Notes: generated by a model not told the origin, from the sequence alone. A stretch of 58,329 bases of DNA from an uncultured Myxococcales bacterium (GCA_937146725.1 CAKZRU010000006.1:1-58329); one strand, 5' to 3'. Numbered from the stretch's first letter, positions 1-9,287 are shown. Numbers and translations: made by a program.

Positions 1-8
1 GTGGCCAC

Positions 9-644
9 TCACTCGATGCCGTCCTCCTCGCCTGCGTCAATCACGTCGATGTCCTCTTCCTCTTCCTTGGGGGCGGGCTTGGGCGCGGGCTTCGGATTGA
101 CCGAGGCGTCCGACTGAGTGCCGTTAGTCTGGTTGACGAGCTGCACGTTGCTCTGGTCGCCGGACTCGTTCGCCACCTGGGCGCCGCCCGCACGCGTCGA
201 CCGCCTGAGCACGATGAAGGAGACGACAAGCGTGACGACGCTGATCACGACGATGAGGAGGCTGGAGATGACGGTGGCGACCCCAACGCCCTCGCTCGAG
301 CAGGAGGTCTCGCCGAGCAAGAAAAGGCCCACGAGGGGCGCAATCACGCCAACTACGTTAAGTAGCGTGAAGAGAATGACAAGCAGCGGGTAGTTGCGGC
401 TCGTGTTCACTCCCGCGAAAAGGAAGAAGTAGATGGTGACGTAAGAAGCCATCAGCAGTAGCGCGGAGAACATGACGGTCCGCACGTTGTTTGAGAGGGG
501 CTCCGTGTAGCCGCCTTGCTTCTGGAGGCGCTCGTCCTCCAGCACCAGGCAGAGTAGGAAGGAGTCGCGCTGCAGGATCGAGACGCCTGTGACCACGTAG
601 AAGACGATGGGGTAGATGAGGACGCCGACGCCGCCTCCTATCAC
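9..644 (-). CDS. Four-TM membrane protein, probably foreign (eukaryote-like)
   Basis: I do not recognise the family. The 211-residue reading has four strongly hydrophobic segments (about residues 4-20, 56-78, 84-110 and 119-148) and an acidic, Pro/Lys-rich tail with a KPAPKPAPKEEEE stretch. The frame begins at GTG and stays open upstream to a stop near position 700, so the true start, or an upstream exon, could lie further 5'. Codons end almost always in C or G, whereas every other gene in the window is AT-rich at third positions. The composition changes sharply between about 660 and 770. This looks like a fragment of a GC-rich genome, possibly a microalga, joined to a bacterial contig. Horizontal transfer is the alternative. 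Product and gene boundaries are uncertain. Confidence 0.4.
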   Translation of the reverse strand: MIGGGVGVLIYPIVFYVVTGVSILQRDSFLLCLVLEDERLQKQGGYTEPLSNNVRTVMFSALLLMASYVTIYFFLFAGVNTSRNYPLLVILFTLLNVVGVIAPLVGLFLLGETSCSSEGVGVATVISSLLIVVISVVTLVVSFIVLRRSTRAGGAQVANESGDQSNVQLVNQTNGTQSDASVNPKPAPKPAPKEEEEDIDVIDAGEEDGIE

Positions 645-803
645 CAGGCTCTCGCCACGCTTCTAGAAATTGGGTCCAGGCTCGATGTGCTCTCTGTTCA
701 TTCTGTAACGGTGCTGCGTTCAGTGTTGTGAGTGCGGTACGCCTCCCTGTTTTCCAGTGAAATCCAATTAATTTTAATTTTTAATCCCGCAAACCCAACG
801 AGT

Positions 804-1883
804 TTAAGTCTTCATAGTGCATAGCTTAAGCAAGACATGCTCAAGTAACACTGCCGAATCAACCTTTGCTCCCTTAAGCATCCGATCAGCCCAAGCAATT
901 AACAGATAACCTTCTGCAAGCTCCCTAGCTGACAAACTTCTTCTGTCTTGGGCTAGTTGTATAACCCGCTTAGCTGCATAGCCATTAATTTTCAAAGACT
1001 GAGCAAGCAAAGCCTCTCCTCCTCCAAGTTGAAGTACTGATTTAGCTGCTAATAACTCTCTTAAGCGTTTGTGAACAAGAGCAATCAAACCTAAAACCTC
1101 TTGGCCTTGAGCAAGCAAACTATGAGCTAAGGAGATCACTTCAGTGGTTTGCTTAAGTGCAAGCTTATCCAATAATACCCAAACCGTTGTTTGTATTTTC
1201 GCCTCAGGTAAAAGCTCCGTAACATCCTGTACATTTACCTCTACTCTTGGGGCAATATAGAGCATGAGTTTACTAAGAGTATCCTTCATTTCGGATAAGC
1301 GCCCTTCCCCTGATTCTTGAATCAAAGATAAAGCGTCAGAACTAATCTTAATCCCTAAACCTTGAGCTTGGACTTGTAACCAAGTTTCGGTTTGATAAGG
1401 CGTCATACCCCCGGCTTCCCTGATATATGTTCCTTCTGATTTAGCTAAGGCTTTATACAGGGCTCGACTTTGATCTAAACGTTCACGAGCTTCTAAGATT
1501 AAGCAAGTTTGAGGGTTAGGGGCTTCAAGATACTTAAGCAAGCCTTGTAGTTTTGGTTTGGCCTGTTTGTTCAGCACTTCTACCGCTTGTACCCATACTA
1601 CTCGATAATCACTCATCATTGGTTGAGTGTTTAAAGCATTTAAAAGAGCAGAGACAGAAAACTGTCCCTCTGATGCATCAAAACGATCAAGGTTAAAGTC
1701 GGGTATTCCCGATCCTAAAGCCTTTGTTTGCAGCCAAAGAGCTGCTTGATGGCTAAAGTTTGCTTCATCTCCATGCAATAAATACACAGGAGCTTTTACT
1801 TTTTTTAGCTCTTTTTCCCACTCATAAGCTGGAGGTAGGTTTTTGGTCGTTTTCTTTTTGCCTTTTGTTTTAGCTTTAGCCAT
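804..1883 (-). CDS. holA: DNA polymerase III subunit delta (HolA)
   Basis: This is the delta subunit of the clamp-loader complex, which opens the beta sliding clamp during chromosome replication. The 359-residue length fits the family. After a Lys-rich N-terminal tail (about 1-17) the protein shows the delta pattern: 'PVYLLHGDE' near residue 32, the 'NLDRFDASEG' segment, 'DYRVVWVQA', 'LILEARERLD', and a C-terminal helical collar with 'LIALVHKRLRELL'. It lies downstream of an LptE-like lipoprotein gene, and lptE-holA is a classic pair in Gram-negative bacteria. No Walker A is expected or seen, since delta is a degenerate AAA+ protein. The ATG start is the first in frame and begins a typical basic tail. 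Confidence 0.9.
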   Translation of the reverse strand: MAKAKTKGKKKTTKNLPPAYEWEKELKKVKAPVYLLHGDEANFSHQAALWLQTKALGSGIPDFNLDRFDASEGQFSVSALLNALNTQPMMSDYRVVWVQAVEVLNKQAKPKLQGLLKYLEAPNPQTCLILEARERLDQSRALYKALAKSEGTYIREAGGMTPYQTETWLQVQAQGLGIKISSDALSLIQESGEGRLSEMKDTLSKLMLYIAPRVEVNVQDVTELLPEAKIQTTVWVLLDKLALKQTTEVISLAHSLLAQGQEVLGLIALVHKRLRELLAAKSVLQLGGGEALLAQSLKINGYAAKRVIQLAQDRRSLSARELAEGYLLIAWADRMLKGAKVDSAVLLEHVLLKLCTMKT

Positions 1884-2020
1884 GGGTTTACTAGTCCTTG
1901 GTTTACTTATTGAGCATATACATCATTTAGTCTTGTTTACTTATTGAGGCTTATCTGTAGCCATCTTTACTTTGTAGCCCAAGGCTACTAGAAGGGTTAG
2001 AAAGGAAAAAGTCATAGCAT

Positions 2021-2527
2021 TTAGTCTTGTGGTATGCACCAAAGCATAACCCTATCTAAGAGTCTCATCAGAGCACTTTGCAAAAGGCTCTCCTCATTAA
2101 CCCCTTGAGTCAAAGAAAAAGTAAGTAGTTCTCTACCAACAAAAACTGTTTCCAGAATAAGGTCAGATTTTAACACCTTTAGCTCTAAGTGACTTTGCCC
2201 TAAAACAGAGTTTGGGTCTAATATGAGGGGATGAGTTAAACTAAGCTCAAGAATATAGTTTTGACATTTGAATCCCATTTCTTTGGATCTTTGCTCCATT
2301 ACAAAAGTTAAGCTTGGAAAAGGTGTTCTATTAATGACTTTGGAGAAAGCAACTTGGGTTTGTTGCCCAGTTTCATTGGAGCCTGTTTCACCTTTAAGCT
2401 CTGTAGGCACTGTATTACTGATGGAGTATTGAGTCAAAGCAGAACAAGAGACAGTTAAGAAGAGTGAGACTGTAAAGAAGAGCAAGCATAACAAAGGGGG
2501 TAGATGCATAAAAAGAGTTTGGTGCAT
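2021..2527 (-). CDS. LptE-like lipoprotein (LPS assembly candidate)
   Basis: This is probably a small outer-membrane lipoprotein of the LptE type, the partner of LptD in placing LPS on the cell surface. Starting at the ATG at 2527 gives a signal peptide with a long hydrophobic run ending in 'LTVSC', an imperfect lipobox with Thr at -3. The mature part is about 140 residues and predicted beta-rich, with 'VINRTPFPSLTF' near its start, recalling the LptE pattern of a conserved loop followed by strands. The strongest argument is position: it lies directly before holA, as lptE does in many Gram-negatives. A longer reading from TTG at 2632 would overlap the cytochrome gene upstream and put 35 residues before the signal peptide, so I prefer the shorter one. 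Ribosome-site support is weak. Sequence similarity alone would not settle it. Confidence 0.5.
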   Translation of the reverse strand: MHQTLFMHLPPLLCLLFFTVSLFLTVSCSALTQYSISNTVPTELKGETGSNETGQQTQVAFSKVINRTPFPSLTFVMEQRSKEMGFKCQNYILELSLTHPLILDPNSVLGQSHLELKVLKSDLILETVFVGRELLTFSLTQGVNEESLLQSALMRLLDRVMLWCIPQD

Positions 2528-2597
2528 ATCCAAAGTTGGAGATAGGTTTAGAGACTTATCTAATACTTTTTGCTGAGTATCTTTGTTCACATTAAAC

Positions 2598-4826
2598 TTA
2601 CTTCTGAATAAGGCTAAGTCGTTGAGTAGCAATGTGTAAAGCCTGCGCTAAGCGTGGATCCCTAAAGGTTTGTGCTGCCTCTTTTAAAACTTCATAGGCT
2701 TCTTGATAACGCTTTTGAGCATCTAAGTACTGAGCAAGAATAAAGCGAGCATCAAGATAGTTTGGCATTTTTTCTATCCATAGTTTTAAGCTTTGAATAG
2801 CTTTTTCATAAGCTTTATTCTCGTAATAAATTCGGGCTAATTGTTGATAGGCCAAAACATAGTTTGGATCTCTTTTGATCGCCTCTTCTAGGTACCTAGT
2901 CGCCAGATCATAGTGATGTTCCGCTGCCTCAATCAAGCCAAGATAAAATGGACCTTCTTTACCAACTCCATCCTTGATTCGCCCTTGATTTACCAATTCG
3001 CGAGCCTTGGTTAAGTCACCTTTAATCAACATCATAAATCCATGATTAAAGAGCGGAGAATGAGCATAAGGCGCAAGCTGACTTGCTTTTTGGTACAATG
3101 TAGAAGCCTCATCAAAGTTTTGCTGTTTAAACCTAAGATTCGCAAGTTGCTCTATGGGTCTATATCTTAAGGGACTAGTTTGTATGAGCTCTGTTAAGAT
3201 TTTTTCTGCTTCTAAGTCTTTGGATAGCAGATTTAGGGTAGTGACTTCTTTTAATCGATAATATTCGTCATTAGGGCGTAGATCGCTATACCGTGAATAA
3301 GCTGCACTAGCTGCAACGGGATCACCAAGTGTATTACTTAGCTCCCCTAAGCTACTCCATATTTCAGGCCAGCTGGGATGTTCCTGTGCCGCCTTAACTA
3401 ATAAGTTAAGCGCTTTTTGCGTAAACTCTGTTCGCTGATTATATCTTACTAAATCAGCATAGGCTAAACCAAGAAGCGCAGTCTCATATTTTTTATTCTT
3501 GGGGTTTAAAGCGGGCAAAAGTGGTTTTAGTTCTGTTGTATATGCAAGCTCTTGGAGTGGTTCTTCTGTAATCGTTTTACGAATCCAATGGTCGGTCATA
3601 CTCACATGAGGAATATCGCTTGTGCCTCCCTGTTTCATGTGACACTCATAACAAAGTTTATTTTCGTCATGTTGTTTGTTTTCTTTTGTACATGACTTAT
3701 TAGTCCGTGGGCCTTCTTGTTCATGCTTTAGATCATTTTGGTGGCAAGATGTACAAGCGACTTGATAGGAATCCGAACGATCTGGACCATGCGGGTTATG
3801 ACAGGTTGTACAGGTGAAATCTTTGCTCTTTTGGGCACAAGAACTTAGCTTCATTCGCTCTGAATGGCTAGCAATCCCAAATGATAGATTCGCCTTTAAT
3901 TGATGATTATTTTCCTTGAGTGGAAAAGCATAGATTTGAAGATAATCCTGTAAAGGCGTTCTTGGATCATATTTATCCCAAGATTGCTTTGGTAGTAAAG
4001 AACGTGCCTCACCAGATAAATGACACTGTTCACACAACTGGTTTTGTCGCTCACTATTCTCATATTTAGAATTATAAATATATGGATCTGGTTGATGATC
4101 TACTGGCTCAAAACCATCAAGTCTAGCATTAATATGCGCGTTTCCATCTCCGTGGCAACGGACACAAGTTATACCTTCCGGAAGTGCTTCTTTAAACTTA
4201 GCTAGTCCATCAGAATCAATACGAGCCAAATCATTGTGACAAAACAAGCAATCACCTTTAACCGGTCTACTAAAGCGATAGTGATTATTTCTATGGTAAC
4301 CGGGGCTCATGTCCCATAATCCAGCTTTTTTTCGAGTCGCTGAATACCACGTTAATGGTAACTCTATTAACTCACCCTCAACCTCACCGATGTAACTTCG
4401 GGTATTATTTCCAGAACCAATTAGGTACTTAACTTGTACTCGGCGGGTATAAGTTCCCTTAGGATCAAACTCCTCCTGCCACCATTGACCTTTTTCATCT
4501 ATATAAGCTCGATATCCCACGCCGGTTTTAGGATGAATTACTGTGCTTTTTAGTGGATCAAAATCCTCAATGATTAAGGAAGTTTTTGGAGAAGCCATTG
4601 CCCGGCTCATATGCGTTTGCCGAAAGCTTTCTACAATATCAGGATGACAATCGGCACAAGCATCGACCTGCTCTTGATTTGCATGTTTTTTAACGCTTGC
4701 TTTTTTAACGCTTAAGAAGCCTTGTTTTTGTTCATATTGAGGAAGTTGTGCTTGAGCAAAATATATTTGAGTAATCAGAACTTGTGCACTTATAGAGTAA
4801 GTAAGTATTTGAAACAAAAGCTTCAT
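2598..4826 (-). CDS. Multihaem c-type cytochrome with C-terminal TPR repeats
   Basis: This is an exported electron-transfer protein of 742 residues. A signal peptide (about 1-26, ending AQA) sends it across the inner membrane. Seven CxxCH haem c sites follow: CADCH (57-61), CLFCH (193), CVRCH (221), CEQCH (265), CTTCH (339), CTSCH (358) and CYECH (392). The spacing and the 'HGPDRSD' and 'CYECHMKQ' segments recall the cytochrome c554/doubled-CxxCH families. From about residue 440 to the end the sequence is TPR-like ('YQQLARIYYENKAYEKAIQ', 'YPNYLDAR' style), suggesting a protein-binding platform. The start has a good ribosome site (AAAGGG, 7 nt before ATG). The electron donor and acceptor cannot be inferred, since no other respiratory genes are adjacent. 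Confidence 0.85.
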   Translation of the reverse strand: MKLLFQILTYSISAQVLITQIYFAQAQLPQYEQKQGFLSVKKASVKKHANQEQVDACADCHPDIVESFRQTHMSRAMASPKTSLIIEDFDPLKSTVIHPKTGVGYRAYIDEKGQWWQEEFDPKGTYTRRVQVKYLIGSGNNTRSYIGEVEGELIELPLTWYSATRKKAGLWDMSPGYHRNNHYRFSRPVKGDCLFCHNDLARIDSDGLAKFKEALPEGITCVRCHGDGNAHINARLDGFEPVDHQPDPYIYNSKYENSERQNQLCEQCHLSGEARSLLPKQSWDKYDPRTPLQDYLQIYAFPLKENNHQLKANLSFGIASHSERMKLSSCAQKSKDFTCTTCHNPHGPDRSDSYQVACTSCHQNDLKHEQEGPRTNKSCTKENKQHDENKLCYECHMKQGGTSDIPHVSMTDHWIRKTITEEPLQELAYTTELKPLLPALNPKNKKYETALLGLAYADLVRYNQRTEFTQKALNLLVKAAQEHPSWPEIWSSLGELSNTLGDPVAASAAYSRYSDLRPNDEYYRLKEVTTLNLLSKDLEAEKILTELIQTSPLRYRPIEQLANLRFKQQNFDEASTLYQKASQLAPYAHSPLFNHGFMMLIKGDLTKARELVNQGRIKDGVGKEGPFYLGLIEAAEHHYDLATRYLEEAIKRDPNYVLAYQQLARIYYENKAYEKAIQSLKLWIEKMPNYLDARFILAQYLDAQKRYQEAYEVLKEAAQTFRDPRLAQALHIATQRLSLIQK

Positions 4827-4974
4827 TTTTAAACCCTTTAGGACTCTTGACTCTCATAAAAATTACTGTGTATGAATCAAATCCAATAAAATCACGTTAT
4901 CTTATGTTGAGTTTAGCATAATAATCGTCAATAAGTGATCAATCCCTTAAAACTCTTAAGCAAGGAGAGAATAA

Positions 4975-5883
4975 ATGTTTATTTTTAAAAGAAAACTTAT
5001 GAGCCAATACTATATTTTAAGTTTGGTCTCTGTGATGTTTTGTGTCGCCCTATTTAGTACAAGTGCTGAAGCACGACCAAGGCTTCGAAAATCACCTAAG
5101 GTGAGTGAGGCTTTAAAAGATCTTAAATGGGGTATTAGTCATTTTGAGGTGATTAAGTATCTAGAGGAAATTATCGAAAAACAATACCGAGCCAAGATAA
5201 AAAAGTCTTATGATGGTCTAAAAGCCGATCGTTTAAGACGAGAAATGAAAGCAAAAATCAAAGAGCTTAATAATGACTATGTAGAGTTTAATGGGCAACG
5301 CACTGGCTATGCTGTTACTTTTATTAAAGATGACTTTGCTCAAAATAACGGAGAAACCTTACTTAAGTTTGATGAAGGTTCAAGACAACGCTACTTCTTT
5401 TTTCGCTATGATGAGCTTTGGAAAATTGTAGTTTCATATCCTGCTCTGCCTGACTCATCCTTTGAGGATTTCGCTAAAAAAGTAAAAGGTAAATATGGCC
5501 GTTCAAAAAAAGACGATTGGGAGACACCAAGAGGAGGCAGTCGCCAATTAGTACGCTCTTTATGGGAAGATGATAAGACTCAGCTTATTTTAGAAAATAA
5601 AAGTTCTTTTTATGATTGCTATGTCATGAAGCTTGTTTCTCGAGTCAAAGGCATAGAGATCAGCAAGATTCATGAATCACGAAAGAAAAAGGCTCCTACT
5701 GACCTAGACGCTCCTCAAAAGATCGGTAGTGGCATTGATATCTTTGGTGAAGAAGAAGAGGTAGATAGCGTTGTAGATCAGATTACAGGTACAAAACACA
5801 ACGTAAAGCTCGATCGAGTAGACTTTGTTCCAGCAGAATCTGAGAATCTAATTAAAGAGCCTGTACAAGAAAAAAAGAAGTAA
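4975..5883 (+). CDS. Secreted protein of unknown function
   Basis: I do not recognise this 302-residue protein. It has an N-terminal signal sequence (hydrophobic core about residues 13-30, likely cut after 'AEA') and a mature part rich in Lys, Arg, Asp and Glu. A conserved-looking opening 'LKDLKWGISHFEVIKYLEE' is reminiscent of periplasmic proteins that compare a predicted slope or coefficient, but I cannot name a family. A highly charged tail closes the protein ('PVQEKKK'). The start follows a strong ribosome site (AAGGAGAG). It is divergent from the cytochrome gene, with about 150 bp between the two starts. The first parS site lies 39 bp after its stop codon. Confidence 0.7.
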   Translation: MFIFKRKLMSQYYILSLVSVMFCVALFSTSAEARPRLRKSPKVSEALKDLKWGISHFEVIKYLEEIIEKQYRAKIKKSYDGLKADRLRREMKAKIKELNNDYVEFNGQRTGYAVTFIKDDFAQNNGETLLKFDEGSRQRYFFFRYDELWKIVVSYPALPDSSFEDFAKKVKGKYGRSKKDDWETPRGGSRQLVRSLWEDDKTQLILENKSSFYDCYVMKLVSRVKGIEISKIHESRKKKAPTDLDAPQKIGSGIDIFGEEEEVDSVVDQITGTKHNVKLDRVDFVPAESENLIKEPVQEKKK

Positions 5884-5921
5884 GTACTTAATTGCTTAGC
5901 AACAGTCTATGTCTTTATGAT

Positions 5922-5937
5922 TGTTCCACGTGGAACA
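5922..5937. other. parS site (ParB binding), perfect palindrome
   Basis: TGTTCCACGTGGAACA is a 16-bp perfect palindrome, one mismatch from the conserved chromosomal parS consensus TGTTNCACGTGAAACA. It lies in the gap between a secreted-protein gene and gltX. ParB binds such sites and, with ParA and SMC, organises and segregates the origin region. Confidence 0.85.
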
Positions 5938-5942
5938 TAAGA

Positions 5943-5958
5943 GTTGTCACGTGGAATA
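5943..5958. other. Degenerate parS-like site
   Basis: GTTGTCACGTGGAATA keeps the central CACGTGGAA of the neighbouring parS sites but has about four mismatches in its outer bases. It sits six bases after a good parS, so it may be a decayed copy or a weak secondary ParB site. Confidence 0.4.
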
Positions 5959-6001
5959 AAAGCTGATCCCAAGAGAATTAGATTCGCTTAGAGTTCTAAA
6001 A

Positions 6002-6017
6002 AGTTTCACGTGGAACA
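6002..6017 (-). other. parS site (ParB binding)
   Basis: AGTTTCACGTGGAACA, read on the other strand, differs from the consensus TGTTNCACGTGAAACA only in its last base. It is intergenic, between the secreted-protein gene and gltX. Confidence 0.8.
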
Positions 6018-6068
6018 TACCCGCTTATAATTTATAAACCGAATGAGTCAAATGAGCGCGAAATATTA

Positions 6069-6084
6069 TGTTCCACGTGAAACA
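6069..6084 (+). other. parS site (ParB binding), exact consensus
   Basis: TGTTCCACGTGAAACA matches the consensus TGTTNCACGTGAAACA exactly. It lies 43 bp beyond the gltX stop codon. Confidence 0.9.
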
Positions 6085-6126
6085 ATTTTAAAAATCTATA
6101 AAAGCAAAAAAGATTACAAAAACTGA

Positions 6127-7647
6127 TTAGTTTGTTTCTTGTGCCTGCTGTTCTAGACGTTGTTTACGACCAGCTTCATAGGTTTTTTTCCAACGTGCCT
6201 CACCCTTTTTACTTACACCGCCCAAAACTTGTGAAGCATCTCGCAAGCGGGCTCTAACCAAATCTCGACCTAAAACAGCCATGGTGTCAAAAAGGGGGGT
6301 TGCACTTTTCATTCCAGTAATTGCTGGATAAAATGGAGCAAAGAAATCACGAGGTTTTAGTTCAAGTTCAACAGCACACTCTCTAAGAGCATTAGAAATT
6401 CCCTCGGCTTCCCATGCTTTGAGTTCATCAAGACGCCACATCCCCCATACTAAAGCTTGGTTAATTTGCTCAGAACTTAACTTTTTATGAGCGAATTGTT
6501 CAGCATTGAGTTCCAAGTGACCACTTAAAAAGTATGAAGAAAACTTTCCGATATCACTTAAACGATCTAAGCGAGGTTGTAACATAGGCAAAACTTCTTT
6601 AAGAAGCTTTGGGTTCAGAGCCCATTCCATAAGTCTTTGAGCGAGTTGATCTATATCATGATTTTCACGAATCCAACGGCCATTCAGCCAGGTGAGCTTT
6701 TCTACGTCAAAGATAGGACCACCCAAAGAAATCCGATCAATATTAAAGTGCTCAATCATTTCATCAAGTGAAAACTTTTCCTCTTCGTTAGGCATAGACC
6801 AAGCCATGCGACCTAAATAGTTAAGAAGTGCTTCTGGAAGAACACCAATTTTTTGGTAGTAGTGAATACTTGTTGGATTCTTGCGCTTAGATAATTTACT
6901 TTTATCAGGATTACGCAGTAAAGGTAGATGGCATAGAATCGGTGCTTCCCAACCAAAGGCTTCATATAGTCTTAAATGCTTTGGTGCTGAATTAATCCAC
7001 TCTTCTCCACGAATTACATGAGTAATTTCCATATGGTGATCATCAACAACATTGGCCAAGTGATAAGTAGGCATACCATCTGACTTAAGTAAAACCTGCA
7101 TATCAACTTCTGACCAAGCAATTTCAATTTCATCACGAAGTAAGTCGGTGACCTTACATACACCATCACGAGGTACCTTTAAGCGAACAACATGAGTTTC
7201 TTGGGCAGCAAGTTTCTGTGTAATTTCGTCAGGTGATAGACTTAAACAGTGCCCATCATACCCTAGTTTACCGGCACCGGAGCTCATTTGTTCCTTGCGC
7301 AAAGCATCAAGTCGTTCTGAAGTACAAAAACAACGAAAGGCCTCACCTTTATCTAATAGAATTTGAGCATGTTCAGCATATAAATCACCCCGCTCACTTT
7401 GGCGATAAGGGCCATGGGTACCACCTACATCGGGACCTTCATCCCATGTTAAGCCTGTCCATTTAAGTGAGTTAAGGATTTGAGCTTCAGATTCACTAGT
7501 AGAGCGTTCTCGGTCAGTATCCTCAATACGTAGAATAAATTGGCCATCATGTTGCTTTGCAAAGCAGTAATTAAATAATGCAATATATGCAGTTCCAACA
7601 TGTGGATCACCGGTGGGAGAGGGGGCTACGCGTGTTCTAACTTTCAT
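6127..7647 (-). CDS. gltX: Glutamate--tRNA ligase
   Basis: This class I aminoacyl-tRNA synthetase charges tRNA(Glu) with glutamate in the cytoplasm. The 506-residue length is usual. The opening 'RVAPSPTGDPHVGTAYIAL' carries the HIGH-type motif (PHVG, about 15-18), 'RIEDTDRERS' is the GluRS signature, and 'KLSKRKNPTS' is the KMSKS-type loop. The C-terminal half is the helical anticodon-binding part. Only one such gene is seen here, so whether it also charges tRNA(Gln) is open. A ribosome site (GAGG, 7 nt before ATG) supports the start. The gene is flanked on both sides by parS sites, which places it in the ParB-bound domain. Confidence 0.96.
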   Translation of the reverse strand: MKVRTRVAPSPTGDPHVGTAYIALFNYCFAKQHDGQFILRIEDTDRERSTSESEAQILNSLKWTGLTWDEGPDVGGTHGPYRQSERGDLYAEHAQILLDKGEAFRCFCTSERLDALRKEQMSSGAGKLGYDGHCLSLSPDEITQKLAAQETHVVRLKVPRDGVCKVTDLLRDEIEIAWSEVDMQVLLKSDGMPTYHLANVVDDHHMEITHVIRGEEWINSAPKHLRLYEAFGWEAPILCHLPLLRNPDKSKLSKRKNPTSIHYYQKIGVLPEALLNYLGRMAWSMPNEEEKFSLDEMIEHFNIDRISLGGPIFDVEKLTWLNGRWIRENHDIDQLAQRLMEWALNPKLLKEVLPMLQPRLDRLSDIGKFSSYFLSGHLELNAEQFAHKKLSSEQINQALVWGMWRLDELKAWEAEGISNALRECAVELELKPRDFFAPFYPAITGMKSATPLFDTMAVLGRDLVRARLRDASQVLGGVSKKGEARWKKTYEAGRKQRLEQQAQETN

Positions 7648-7747
7648 GATATGACCTCGTATAAAATAAAGTATATGGCGCTGTTTTTAACTTTTATTCG
7701 ACGGCTTGTCTATCTTGATCACAACTAAATATAGCTTTGAGTCATTA

Positions 7748-7763
7748 TGTTTCACGTGGAACA
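7748..7763 (-). other. parS site (ParB binding), exact consensus
   Basis: TGTTTCACGTGGAACA is the reverse complement of an exact match to TGTTNCACGTGAAACA. It is the first of three in the gap upstream of both gltX and the dehydrogenase gene, so ParB binding here could influence both divergent promoters. Confidence 0.9.
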
Positions 7764-7796
7764 TAGTTAGATGGGAAAGGTGAGCTAGCTTAATTA

Positions 7797-7812
7797 TGTT
7801 TCACGTGGAACA
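7797..7812 (-). other. parS site (ParB binding), exact consensus
   Basis: TGTTTCACGTGGAACA, an identical copy of the site 49 bp upstream and in the same orientation. The flank ('attatg' before, 'cata' after) is also shared, hinting at a duplicated segment. Confidence 0.9.
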
Positions 7813-7952
7813 TACTCATAGAATATATTCGTAGTATAAAAAAATTCGCTAAATCTATGAGTCTTTATATGTGAGTTTTGTTAGTTTCCTACTCATAAAG
7901 TTCGCAAAGTAAGCTTAAGCGATTATGATATTAGTGACTAAAAAGTTAGCGA

Positions 7953-7968
7953 TGTTTCACGTGGAACA
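7953..7968 (-). other. parS site (ParB binding), exact consensus
   Basis: TGTTTCACGTGGAACA, ending 27 bp before the start codon of the dehydrogenase gene. ParB bound here would overlap that gene's likely promoter or leader region. Confidence 0.9.
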
Positions 7969-7995
7969 TAATCATTTGTGTAAAAAAGGATGAAA

Positions 7996-9006
7996 ATGAC
8001 AAATAAAAATCTGAAGAAAATACTCGTTCTTGATGAACTATGTCCTCCCTATGATCAGATCAAAGTACTTGAGTCTGGTATTTTATTGGTAAAAGAGCCT
8101 GGGGTTTTAGAGGTTGACCAGTTGATTTCTAGAGTCAAACAGGACCCACTGATTAAGGGAATAATTTGCTCTCTTACCCAAAAAATAAATGAAAAAGTTT
8201 TTCAAGAATTACCTCAAATTGAAGTGATTTCAAATATTGCAGTAGGTCTTAATAATATAGATTTAGAAGCTGCAAAAAAATATGGGGTTAGAATTGCTCA
8301 TACCCCCAAGGTACTGAGTGATGCTACTGCCGACTTAGCTTGGGCCTTGTTATTAGGAGGCTCAAGACGCTTAGCCGAAGGGGATCGTTTGGCTAGATCC
8401 GGTGAATGGAAGGGATGGGCGGTTAATCAACTTTTAGGGCCTAGTCTTGGTTTTACTGAGAATATAGACCAAAACTTAGGTCAAAAAAGGTTAGGGATTA
8501 TTGGCCTAGGTCAAATAGGCCAAGCCATCGCTCGACGTGCCCAAGGCTTTAATCTTGATGTCTGCTATTATAATCGCACGAGATATGTTGAATTAGAACA
8601 ATCTTATTCTTGGGGATTCATGGATCTTGATGAGCTTTTAATGCAATCAGACTATATTATTCTAGCTGTGGCTTTGGCTCCGGAGACTTATCATTTACTC
8701 AATAGAACACGCTTAAACCTGATGAAGCCAAATGCTTATTTAGTGAATGTTGGACGTGGTCCATTACTTGACGAAGAAGCTTTAATTGATTGTTTAGAGT
8801 CCGGACACTTAAGTGGAGCAGCTTTAGATGTCTATGAATATGAGCCAAATATTCCAGAGAGGCTTAGAGCTTTATCACAAGTCACTCTATCTCCTCATTT
8901 AGGAAGCGCAACTTTTGAAACACGTCAAGCAATGAGTCGACTCGTCATTGAATCTGCAGAGTCAATTATTCAAGGTAAAGAGCCTTGTGGTTATTTTGCA
9001 ATTTAG
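7996..9006 (+). CDS. D-2-hydroxyacid dehydrogenase family protein
   Basis: This is an NAD(P)-dependent oxidoreductase that interconverts a 2-keto acid and a D-2-hydroxy acid. The substrate cannot be read from the sequence, though glyoxylate/hydroxypyruvate or phosphoglycerate-type substrates are typical. The 336-residue protein shows the Rossmann motif GLGQIG (about 170-175), 'NVGRG' with the substrate-binding Arg (about 254), 'DVYEYEP' with the catalytic Glu (about 283) and 'SPHLGSAT' with the catalytic His (about 301). No C-terminal ACT domain is present, which argues against a full-length SerA. I chose the second of two close ATGs (7990 and 7996) because AAAGGA lies 5 nt before it. A parS site lies just upstream. 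Confidence 0.85.
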   Translation: MTNKNLKKILVLDELCPPYDQIKVLESGILLVKEPGVLEVDQLISRVKQDPLIKGIICSLTQKINEKVFQELPQIEVISNIAVGLNNIDLEAAKKYGVRIAHTPKVLSDATADLAWALLLGGSRRLAEGDRLARSGEWKGWAVNQLLGPSLGFTENIDQNLGQKRLGIIGLGQIGQAIARRAQGFNLDVCYYNRTRYVELEQSYSWGFMDLDELLMQSDYIILAVALAPETYHLLNRTRLNLMKPNAYLVNVGRGPLLDEEALIDCLESGHLSGAALDVYEYEPNIPERLRALSQVTLSPHLGSATFETRQAMSRLVIESAESIIQGKEPCGYFAI

Positions 9007-9287
9007 TCAACCTTAATATAAGTTACTGAACATGTATTCATACTTTATTTTGGCATTATTAATGTAAACTCTTGCTGTCTATAAATATTTGTTGGTTTGG
9101 TATACATCTTATGATGTATCTAATTATACAAAGTTTAGTCGTTAAATAAGTCTTTAAATAGCAAAGTCTAGTGTAGAGAATATTTAAAAATAAGCTTACC
9201 AGAGTTTTTTCGTTAAAAAATGAATAGATCGCTTATAAGTTTATGTTTAATGTTTATTAAACATTAAACTATTTATTATTTATAGGA

